Assembly: GCA_964247675.1 (NCBI GenBank)
Contig: CAXTVW010000120.1
Span: 1-10,347 of the forward strand
Direction of reading: 5' to 3'
Origin: BOG-908 sp964247675
Lineage (GTDB): Bacteria > Pseudomonadota > Alphaproteobacteria > Acetobacterales > Acetobacteraceae
Length of the DNA stretch: 10,347 nt
A program made the position numbers and the translations under genes. Below the pieces are notes generated by a model. That model had not been told where the DNA came from, searched no databases, and was given only the letters and a program-made list of their open reading frames with translations. Shown one piece after another: positions 1 through 5,870 of this stretch. Position 1 is the first letter of the stretch. Each line of letters starts with the position of its first letter.

Positions 1-2
1 TG

Positions 3-197
3 GTGGATGTTCTTGCCGAAGGTGGCGCGCCCGTGGTCAGCCCCTCGTTCAAGGCAGGCGACGCGCTGCTGTTCGACCACCTGCTGCTGCATCGCACAGG
101 TATCACGCCTGCGATGACGAAATCCCGCTGGGCGGTTGAGAGCTGGTTTTTCGCGCCGAGTTTCTACCCTATGCGGCAGGTACCGTTGCTGGTCTGA
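3..197 (+). CDS. PhyH-like Fe(II)/2-oxoglutarate dioxygenase, C-terminal part (cut by window start)
   Basis: The reading frame is open from the left edge of the window and ends at a TGA at 195-197, so only about the last 64 residues are visible and the true start lies outside. The segment contains FKAGDALLFDHLLLHRTG followed by an Arg-rich stretch and ESWFFAPSFYP. A 'GD.L.FD..L.H.TG' block followed by an Arg is typical of the C-terminal part of the double-stranded beta-helix in phytanoyl-CoA dioxygenase-like enzymes, where the His would be the distal iron ligand and the Arg would bind 2-oxoglutarate. This is judged by eye. The substrate cannot be inferred, because the HxD part of the iron site is missing from the window. 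A palindromic element begins 27 nt after the stop. Another cupin-fold dioxygenase family is possible. Confidence 0.6.
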   Translation: MDVLAEGGAPVVSPSFKAGDALLFDHLLLHRTGITPAMTKSRWAVESWFFAPSFYPMRQVPLLV

Positions 198-224
198 CTT
201 GCGGCGTCTTGCCGGGTAGGAGAG

Positions 225-361
225 AAGCAAGCAAGGCCTTCTTTTTTGAAAAAAAGAAGCAAAAAACTTTTGACTCCGCTGTCGCGCGATTGCGGAACGG
301 TCCGCAACAGCAAGACAGAGGTTTCGCTTCTTTGTTTCAGAAAAGAAGGCATTGCTTGCTG
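225..361. repeat. Composite palindromic element, copy 1
   Basis: The left arm (225-271) reads GCAAGGC, then a hairpin CTTC-T6-G-A7-GAAG, then CAAAAAACTTTT at 260-271. The right arm (about 318-361) is an imperfect inverted copy. Its hairpin at 327-348 keeps a 7-bp stem, CTTCTTT with AAAGAAG, although the sequence has drifted. The GC-rich core contains its own hairpin, TTGCGGA (290-296) with TCCGCAA (301-307) around a 4-nt loop. The copy lies between the dioxygenase stop at 197 and the glycosyltransferase remnant starting at 387. Confidence 0.85.
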
Positions 362-386
362 TCTTTGTGGTCGAACGCGATCTGAC

Positions 387-624
387 ATGATCAACAACCT
401 TCGCGTTGCCGTCGTCTTGCCGGCCTACCACGCAGCGAAAGCTCTGCCGCGGACGTATGCGGAAAAAATCTCGCTCGACCAGGTCGGTGACCTCACTCTG
501 GCGGACGATGCCAGCCGCGACGACACGGTGAAGGTTGCGCGAGCGCTTGGTCTATTCGTACTGCAGCATGATCTCACATTTTGGCTTGCACCGTGACGAG
601 CTGTTTGACGCCCACGGTCTCTGA
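387..624 (+). pseudogene. Glycosyltransferase family 2 remnant, internally deleted and frameshifted
   Basis: An ATG at 387 opens a 69-residue frame ending at a TGA at 594-596. Residues 1-62 look like the start of a dolichyl-phosphate-mannose-synthase-like GT2 enzyme: RVAVVLPAYHAAKAL is the first strand with the nucleotide-sugar-binding loop, and ADDASRDDTVKVARALGL holds the DDxSxDxT block. Homology stops abruptly after HD (nt 567-572). The GYGxNQK segment expected next, the DxD metal site and the rest of the roughly 230-residue domain are missing. In the +1 frame the sequence reads SHFGLHRDELFDAHGL and stops at 622-624, which resembles the C-terminal tail of such enzymes. A large internal deletion with a frame change is therefore my reading. 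The usual Asn in AYNAAKTL is His here and the first DD is preceded by Ala, also consistent with decay. Palindromic elements lie on both sides. A mis-assembly could give the same picture. Confidence 0.65.
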
Positions 625-629
625 AGGCC

Positions 630-790
630 AGCAAGACAAGCGGTTCTTTTTTGAAAAAAAGGACCAAAAAACTTTTTCTCCTCTCGCATTTGCAGCGACC
701 GGGTGCTTCTTGGAAGAACGGACGCCAGAGCGTCGAGTGAGCAAAAGTTTTTTGCTTCTTTTTTTCAAAAAAGAAGGCCTTGCTTCCTTC
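630..790. repeat. Composite palindromic element, copy 2
   Basis: The left arm (630-676) has the variant hairpin GGTTC-T6-G-A7-GGACC at 642-665, then A6CTTTT. The right arm (740-790) is the best-preserved right arm in the window: AAAAGTTTTTTG, then a hairpin CTTC-T7-C-A6-GAAG at 755-776, then GCCTTGCTT. The GC-rich core between them begins with TCGCATTTGCAGCG (684-697), which recurs with one change in copy 4. The element starts 5 nt after the last stop of the glycosyltransferase remnant and ends 38 nt before the isovaleryl-CoA dehydrogenase ATG, so any promoter for that operon must lie within or beside it. I could not identify one. Confidence 0.9.
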
Positions 791-828
791 CACACCTGCT
801 ATCCCGGCCAAAAAGAACTGAGGCAACA

Positions 829-1998
829 ATGACGGAACTGGATTTCGCGCTCGGCGACATGGCGGACCAGATCCGCGAATCGACCCGGCGCTTCGCCTCC
901 GACCGGATCGCGCCCCTGGCGGCCAAGGTGGATTCGGAGGATCGTTTCCCGCAGGAGCTTTGGCCGGAGATGGGCGCGCTGGGCCTGCACGGCATCACCG
1001 TAAGCGAGGAAGACGGCGGCCTGGGCCTTGGCTACCTGGAGCACGTGATCGCGGTCGAGGAAGTGAGCCGGGCTTCCGCCTCGGTCGGGCTATCCTACGG
1101 CGCGCACTCCAATTTGTGCATAAACCAGATAAGCCGGTGGGGGTCGCCGGAGCAGAAGGCGCGCTATCTGCCCAAGCTGGTATCCGGCGAGCATGTCGGC
1201 AGCCTGGCGATGTCCGAGGCCGGTGCAGGATCGGACGTGGTCTCGATGAAATTGCGCGCCGACCGCGTCGATGGCGGCTACAGCCTGCGCGGCACCAAGT
1301 TCTGGATCACCAACGCGCCTTACGCCAACACGCTCGTGGTGTATGCCAAGACGGTGCCGGACGGCGGCTCGAAGGGCATCACGGCGTTCCTGATCGAGAA
1401 GGGGTTCGCTGGCTTCTCCATCGGCCAGAAAATACAGAAGGTGGGTATGCGCGGCTCGCCTACCGCCGAGCTGGTTTTCGACGATTGCTTCGTGCCCGAT
1501 GGGCAGGTGATGGGTCCGCTGAACGGCGGTGTGAAAGTCCTGATGTCGGGGCTCGACTATGAGCGCGTGGTGCTGTCTGGCATCCAGTTGGGCATCATGC
1601 AGGCCTGCATCGACACGGTGTTGCCGTATCTGCAGGAGCGCAAGCAATTCGGCCAGCCGATCGGCGCGTTCCAGCTGATGCAGGGCAAGGTGGCGGACAT
1701 GTACGTGGCGCTGAACTCCGCGCGCGCCTACGTCTATGCCGTCGCGCGCGCCTGCGACGCCGGCAAGACGACACGCTTCGATGCGGCGGGCGCCATCCTG
1801 CTCGCCTCGGAAAGCGCGGTGCGCGTGGCTGGCGAGGCCATACAGGCGCTCGGTGGTGCCGGCTACACCACGGACTGGCCGGTCGAACGCTACTGGCGCG
1901 ATGCGAAACTGCTGGACATCGGCGCCGGCACCAACGAGGTGCGCCGCATGCTGATCGGCCGGGAGCTGATCGGCCACGACGCGCCGCGTGCGCAATGA
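829..1998 (+). CDS. ivd: Isovaleryl-CoA dehydrogenase
   Basis: This 389-residue FAD enzyme of the acyl-CoA dehydrogenase family oxidises isovaleryl-CoA to 3-methylcrotonyl-CoA in leucine breakdown and passes electrons to electron-transfer flavoprotein. The order is an N-terminal helical domain (about 1-120), a middle beta domain with AMSEAGAGSD (127-136) and WITNA (159-163) for FAD and substrate, and a C-terminal helical domain with QFGQPIGAFQLMQGKVADMY (273-292) and QALGGAGYTTDWPVERYWRD (339-358). The isovaleryl type is indicated by the Glu in GLDYERVVLSG (Glu245), which matches the catalytic base on helix G of human IVD. The usual medium-chain position (YEGT) is instead GAGT at 365-368. The ATG at 829 is chosen because TGAGG (819-823) lies 5 nt upstream and the protein then begins like its relatives. 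Upstream in-frame codons run through repeat DNA. The stop overlaps the next ATG (ATGA). The synonym liuA also applies. Confidence 0.95.
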   Translation: MTELDFALGDMADQIRESTRRFASDRIAPLAAKVDSEDRFPQELWPEMGALGLHGITVSEEDGGLGLGYLEHVIAVEEVSRASASVGLSYGAHSNLCINQISRWGSPEQKARYLPKLVSGEHVGSLAMSEAGAGSDVVSMKLRADRVDGGYSLRGTKFWITNAPYANTLVVYAKTVPDGGSKGITAFLIEKGFAGFSIGQKIQKVGMRGSPTAELVFDDCFVPDGQVMGPLNGGVKVLMSGLDYERVVLSGIQLGIMQACIDTVLPYLQERKQFGQPIGAFQLMQGKVADMYVALNSARAYVYAVARACDAGKTTRFDAAGAILLASESAVRVAGEAIQALGGAGYTTDWPVERYWRDAKLLDIGAGTNEVRRMLIGRELIGHDAPRAQ

Positions 1999-3590
1999 GC
2001 GTATTGTCCACGCTCGTCGATTCCGCGTCCGACGGCTTTGCGGTGAACGCCGCGCATAACCGCGCGCTGGCGGCCGAACTGCGCCGGCGCGTGGCACAGA
2101 CCGCGCTTGGCGGTTCGGCGCAGCACCGTGAACGGCATGTATCGCGCGGCAAGCTGTTGCCGCGTGACCGTGTGCACCGGCTTCTCGACCCGGGATCGCC
2201 CTTTCTGGAGATTGGCCAGCTCGCCGCCAACGGCATGTATGATGATGGCGCGCCGGGCGCCGGCGTTATTGCCGGCGTGGGTCGTGTGTCGGGCCGCGAA
2301 TGCATGATCCTCGCCAATGACCCCACGGTGAAGGGCGGCGCCTACTTCCCGATGACGGTGAAGAAGCATCTGCGCGCGCAGGAAATCGCGCGCGAGAACC
2401 GGCTGCCTTGCCTGTATCTGGTGGATTCGGGTGGCGCCAACCTGCCGCACCAGGCCGAAGTGTTTCCCGATCGTGATCATTTCGGCCGCATATTCTACAA
2501 CCAGGCGCAGATGTCCGCCGAAGGCATCCCGCAGATAGCCTGCGTGATGGGCAGTTGCACTGCGGGCGGCGCCTACGTGCCCGCGATGTCGGACGAGACT
2601 GTGATCGTTCGCAACCAGGGCACGATCTTCCTTGCCGGGCCGCCGTTGGTGAAGGCGGCAACAGGCGAGGTAATTTCCGCCGAGGAGCTTGGTGGCGCGG
2701 AGACGCATGGTCGCAAGTCCGGCGTGGTCGATCACGTGGCGGAAAACGACAGCCACGCCTTGCAGATCGTGCGCGATATCGTGGCGACGCTGAACCGCGT
2801 GAAGACTGTCGATATCGACATCGCCACGCCACGCCCGCCGCGTTTCGATCCGGCCGAGATCTACGGCATCGTGCCGCAAGATGTGCGCGCGCCCTATGAC
2901 GTGCACGAGGTGATTGCCCGCCTGGTCGATGCCTCCGAACTGCACGCGTTCAAGCCGCTTTACGGCACCACGCTCGTCTGCGGCTTCGCCCGTATCTGGG
3001 GCATGCCGGTTGCCATCCTCGCCAACAACGGCGTGCTGTTCTCGGAAAGCGCGCTGAAGGGCGCGCATTTCATCGAACTCGCCTGCCAGCGCCGCGTGCC
3101 TTTGCTGTTCCTGCAGAACATCTCGGGGTTCATGGTCGGCGGCAAATACGAGGCGGAAGGCATTGCCAAGAACGGTGCCAAGCTCGTCACCGCGGTTGCC
3201 ACCGCCAGCGTGCCAAAGATTACCGTGCTGATCGGCGGCAGTTTCGGCGCCGGCAATTACGGCATGTGCGGGCGCGCCTACCAGCCGCGCTTCCTGTTCA
3301 CCTGGCCCAATGCGCGCATCTCCGTCATGGGCGGCGAGCAGGCGGCCGCAGTGCTGGCGACCGTGCATCGCGACGCGGAAAACTGGTCGCCGGAACAGGC
3401 CGAAGCCTTCAAGGCGCCGATCCGTCAGACATACGAAAGCGAGGGCAACCCGTATTACGCCACCGCCAGGCTTTGGGATGACGGGATCATCGATCCTATA
3501 CAGACACGCGACGTGCTTGGCCTGGCGTTTTCCGCCGCGCTGAACGCGCCGGTCCCGGAGCGCGCGCAGTTTGGCGTGTTCCGGATGTGA
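1995..3590 (+). CDS. mccB: 3-methylcrotonyl-CoA carboxylase, beta (carboxyltransferase) subunit
   Basis: This 531-residue biotin-dependent acyl-CoA carboxyltransferase moves carboxyl from carboxybiotin to 3-methylcrotonyl-CoA, giving 3-methylglutaconyl-CoA, in a complex with the alpha subunit. Two crotonase-like halves are visible. The N-half has YLVDSGGANLPHQAEVFPDR (141-160) and the glycine-rich oxyanion-hole segment GSCTAGGAYVP (186-196). The C-half has LFLQNISGFMVGGKYEAEGI (371-390), GGSFGAGNYGMCGRAY (414-429) and RISVMGGEQAA (441-451). The block from GAYFPMTVKKHLRAQEIA through VDSGGANLPHQ and the ending ESEGNPYYATARLWDDGIID (481-500) point to methylcrotonyl-CoA rather than propionyl-CoA carboxylase. 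Length is normal for the family. The ATG overlaps the ivd stop as ATGA and no clear Shine-Dalgarno is seen, so translation is probably coupled to ivd. The synonym liuB also applies. Confidence 0.96.
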   Translation: MSVLSTLVDSASDGFAVNAAHNRALAAELRRRVAQTALGGSAQHRERHVSRGKLLPRDRVHRLLDPGSPFLEIGQLAANGMYDDGAPGAGVIAGVGRVSGRECMILANDPTVKGGAYFPMTVKKHLRAQEIARENRLPCLYLVDSGGANLPHQAEVFPDRDHFGRIFYNQAQMSAEGIPQIACVMGSCTAGGAYVPAMSDETVIVRNQGTIFLAGPPLVKAATGEVISAEELGGAETHGRKSGVVDHVAENDSHALQIVRDIVATLNRVKTVDIDIATPRPPRFDPAEIYGIVPQDVRAPYDVHEVIARLVDASELHAFKPLYGTTLVCGFARIWGMPVAILANNGVLFSESALKGAHFIELACQRRVPLLFLQNISGFMVGGKYEAEGIAKNGAKLVTAVATASVPKITVLIGGSFGAGNYGMCGRAYQPRFLFTWPNARISVMGGEQAAAVLATVHRDAENWSPEQAEAFKAPIRQTYESEGNPYYATARLWDDGIIDPIQTRDVLGLAFSAALNAPVPERAQFGVFRM

Positions 3591-3617
3591 TTGGGTTGTT
3601 GATCGTAGAAAAGTTGA

Positions 3618-3770
3618 AGGCAAGGAAGCAGTTCTGTTTTGAAAAAAAGAACCAAAAAACTTTTATCTCTGTCGGGCGCGCGTTGAGAAGACGCACGCTC
3701 CAGCGATCCGCGACAGCGCAGGCAAAAGCTTTTTGCTTCTTTTTCTCGAAAAAGAAGGCCTTTCTTTCTT
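3618..3770. repeat. Composite palindromic element, copy 3, inside the leucine operon
   Basis: The left arm (3618-3664) carries the variant hairpin GTTC-TGTTTT-G-A7-GAAC at 3631-3652, then CAAAAAACTTTT. The right arm (3722-3770) has AAAAGCTTTTTG, then a hairpin CTTC-TTTTTCTCGAAAAA-GAAG at 3736-3757, then GCC. The core includes CTGTCG (3669-3674) inverted as CGACAG (3711-3716). The copy begins 27 nt after the mccB stop and ends 60 nt before the mccA ATG, separating the genes of two subunits of one enzyme. Confidence 0.88.
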
Positions 3771-3830
3771 CACTCTTCTCCATAAAAGGAACGCCCGCCC
3801 GTTGCTGTCTGCTAACCGGAGCCTGACGTG

Positions 3831-5708
3831 ATGATCGACAGCCTGCTGATCGCCAACCGTGGCGAGATTGCTCGGCGCATCATGCGCACGGCGCGCCGGC
3901 TTGGCATGCGCACTGTCGCAGTCCACTCCGACGTCGATGCGGCGATGCCATTCGTGCGCGAGGCTGACACCGCTGTGTGCATCGGCACCGCCCCGGCCCG
4001 CGATTCGTACTTGCGGCAGGACCGCATCCTGGAAGCAGCGAAGTCAACAGGTGCGCAGGCGATCCATCCGGGATACGGTTTCCTGTCCGAAAACGCCGAA
4101 TTTGCCGAAGCGGTGATTGGCGCCGGGCTGGCCTGGGTCGGTGCGCCGCCGGCCAGCATCAGGGCGATGGGACTGAAAGACGCGGCGAAAGCACGGATGA
4201 TCACCGCCGGCGTGCCTGTCACCCCCGGCTATTTGGGCGAGGACCAGGCACCCTCGCGATTGCAAAGCGAGGCCGACGCCATCGGCTACCCCGTGCTAAT
4301 CAAGGCGGTGGCAGGCGGCGGCGGCAAGGGAATGCGCCGCGTGGACGATGCGGGCTCGTTTGCGGAGCTGTTGCAGAGTTGCAAGCGCGAGGCAGCCGCT
4401 TCATTCGGCGACGATCGCGTGCTGATCGAGAAATACATCCTCTCGCCACGCCACATCGAGGTGCAGGTGTTCGGCGACACGCATGGCAACGTCGTGCATC
4501 TGTTCGAACGCGATTGTTCCTTGCAACGCCGCCACCAGAAGGTGATCGAGGAAGCGCCGGCGCCAGGCATGGATGAAGCCACGCGGGAGGCGATCTGCAC
4601 GGCTGCGGTTAAGGCCGCGAAGGCGGTCGATTATGTCGGCGCGGGGACAATCGAATTCATCGCCGACGGTTCGGACGGACTGCACGCGGACCGCATCTGG
4701 TTCATGGAGATGAACACCCGCCTGCAAGTCGAACATCCGGTGACTGAGGCGATCACCGGCCAGGATCTGGTCGAATGGCAGCTTCGGGTCGCCAGCGGCG
4801 AAAGACTGCCCTTGCGGCAGGACCAACTGGCCATCGACGGCTGGGCAATGGAAGCGCGGCTCTACGCCGAGAATCCCGCCACCGGGTTCCTGCCGTCCAC
4901 CGGGCCGCTGCAGCTTCTGCGCTTTCCGCAAGGCATACGGGTGGACAGCGGCGTAGAGGAAGGCGGCGAGGTGAGCGCGTTCTACGACCCGATGATCGCC
5001 AAGCTTGTCGTGCACGCCGCCACTCGTACAGCGGCGGCCGGCAGGCTTGCCGCGGCGGCAGGTGCCATGCAGGTGTGGCCAGTGCGGACCAATGCGGCCT
5101 TTCTCGCCTGCGCGGCATCGCATCCGGATTTCATCGCCGGCAGGATCGATACCGGCTTCATCGCGCGTCATCTGGACGCGCTCGTGGCAGGCGGCGAACC
5201 GTCTTCCGCCGTGCAGCGGGAAGCCGCCGCCGCAATGCTGCCGCCTGCGACGGGCGAGCCCTGGACAGCGCTCGCCGGTTTCCGCGCCAATGCCGATGCT
5301 TCGCGACAGATTGAGGTGGAGATCGCCGGCAAGCCTTATCTGGTCGAACTGACAGGTATGGGGCCGGATCGCGGGCGTATTTCGGAGGTGGGATTCAAAC
5401 GCGTTCTCTTCCTGGACGGCGAGGCCTGGGCCTTTGGCGCCCCGCGCGCGGCCGATGCAGCCGGCAGCGCCGCCGGCGACGGCACGATCCTATCGCCAAT
5501 GCCTGGCAGGGTGATCGCAGTGGCGGTGCAAGCTGGCGCCGCAGTGAGCAAAGGGCAGACCCTCATCGTTGTTGAAGCGATGAAGATGGAGATGGCGCTG
5601 GTTGCTCCTTTCGATGGCACGGTGGCCGAGCTGAGGGCGCGTGAGGGCATCCAGGTTACGGAAGGCATGTTGCTGGCGCGGATCGAGAAGACCAGCCGGC
5701 CGTTGTAG
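3831..5708 (+). CDS. mccA: 3-methylcrotonyl-CoA carboxylase, alpha (biotin carboxylase/biotin carrier) subunit
   Basis: This 625-residue protein carboxylates its own biotin using ATP and bicarbonate and feeds the carboxyl group to the beta subunit. The biotin carboxylase N-domain starts at LLIANRGEIARRI (5-17). The ATP-grasp domain has KAVAGGGGKGMRR (158-170), FERDCSLQRRHQKVIEEAP (225-243) and EMNTRLQVEHPVTE (293-306), with the catalytic Arg297 and Glu301. The biotin carboxylase C-domain runs to about 445. A BT-like linker of roughly 100 residues follows, then a biotinyl domain from about 550 whose EAMKMEM motif places the biotin on Lys585. GGAG-type sequence GGAG (3818-3821) precedes the start. 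I chose the ATG at 3831, and the adjacent GTG at 3828 would add one residue. The biotin-carboxylase fold alone would also fit propionyl- or geranyl-CoA carboxylase, but the neighbouring ivd and mccB make the methylcrotonyl type most likely. At 625 residues it is slightly shorter than the common 650-670. The synonym liuD also applies. Confidence 0.95.
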   Translation: MIDSLLIANRGEIARRIMRTARRLGMRTVAVHSDVDAAMPFVREADTAVCIGTAPARDSYLRQDRILEAAKSTGAQAIHPGYGFLSENAEFAEAVIGAGLAWVGAPPASIRAMGLKDAAKARMITAGVPVTPGYLGEDQAPSRLQSEADAIGYPVLIKAVAGGGGKGMRRVDDAGSFAELLQSCKREAAASFGDDRVLIEKYILSPRHIEVQVFGDTHGNVVHLFERDCSLQRRHQKVIEEAPAPGMDEATREAICTAAVKAAKAVDYVGAGTIEFIADGSDGLHADRIWFMEMNTRLQVEHPVTEAITGQDLVEWQLRVASGERLPLRQDQLAIDGWAMEARLYAENPATGFLPSTGPLQLLRFPQGIRVDSGVEEGGEVSAFYDPMIAKLVVHAATRTAAAGRLAAAAGAMQVWPVRTNAAFLACAASHPDFIAGRIDTGFIARHLDALVAGGEPSSAVQREAAAAMLPPATGEPWTALAGFRANADASRQIEVEIAGKPYLVELTGMGPDRGRISEVGFKRVLFLDGEAWAFGAPRAADAAGSAAGDGTILSPMPGRVIAVAVQAGAAVSKGQTLIVVEAMKMEMALVAPFDGTVAELRAREGIQVTEGMLLARIEKTSRPL

Positions 5709-5710
5709 AA

Positions 5711-5856
5711 AGGCAAGCAAGGCCTTCTTTTTTGAAAAAAAGAAGCAAAAAACTTTTACTACTTCGCATTGGCAGCGTGCGTGTTTGTTCGGGAGTTGCG
5801 CGAACGCTGGAAATGCGAGGGATAAGAGTTTTTGGCTATTTTTTAAAAAAGATTGC
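5711..5856. repeat. Composite palindromic element, copy 4, between convergent genes
   Basis: The left arm (5711-5757) is nearly identical to that of copy 1: GCAAGCAAGGC, then a hairpin CTTC-T6-G-A7-GAAG at 5724-5745, then CAAAAAACTTTT. The right arm (about 5822-5856) has diverged, but 5835-5856 still folds with GC at the base, one mismatch and T6/A6 in the stem. The core starts with TCGCATTGGCAGCG (5764-5777) and ends with CGCTGGAAATGCGA (5805-5818), which is complementary to it at 12 of 14 positions, so the core itself can form a stem. The copy begins 2 nt after the mccA stop and ends 14 nt before the stop codon of the convergent channel gene. It fills that space and could act as a two-way transcription end, although no classical GC-stem-plus-U-run terminator is present. 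Confidence 0.85.
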
Positions 5857-5870
5857 TCACGCGCCGGCCG

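Noticed and set aside
246..386. Possible N-terminal extension of the glycosyltransferase remnant starting at 246
   Set aside because: This stretch is the arm and core of element copy 1. GT2 homology begins right after the ATG at 387.
703..828. Possible 42-residue N-terminal extension of isovaleryl-CoA dehydrogenase reading through element copy 2
   Set aside because: It is encoded by repeat DNA, has no similarity to the family, and the ATG at 829 has a Shine-Dalgarno-like TGAGG 5 nt upstream.
780..828. A sigma-70-type promoter in the right arm of copy 2 (TTGCTT at 780-785 with TGCTAT at 797-802)
   Set aside because: The spacing is only 11 bp, far from the usual 16-18, so the match is not credible.
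574..832. Small open frames through the palindromic elements giving peptides like SFLKKRSKKLL or FFFEKKKQKTF on both strands, repeated at each copy
   Set aside because: The peptides are translations of the T6/A7 hairpins and CAAAAAACTTTT, appear in both orientations, and lack ribosome-binding sites. They are repeat artefacts, not a peptide family.
1890..3623. Long minus-strand open frame (577 codons) opposite ivd and mccB, and a similar 335-codon one at 1090-2097
   Set aside because: Long antisense frames are expected opposite GC-rich genes. The translations are rich in His, Arg and Ala with no recognisable domain, while the plus strand encodes clear enzyme families.
3618..3770. A CRISPR array or insertion sequence as the explanation for the repeats
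   Set aside because: There is a single inverted pair per site with no direct repeats at regular spacing, no transposase frame and no cas gene. The copies are too short to be autonomous elements.
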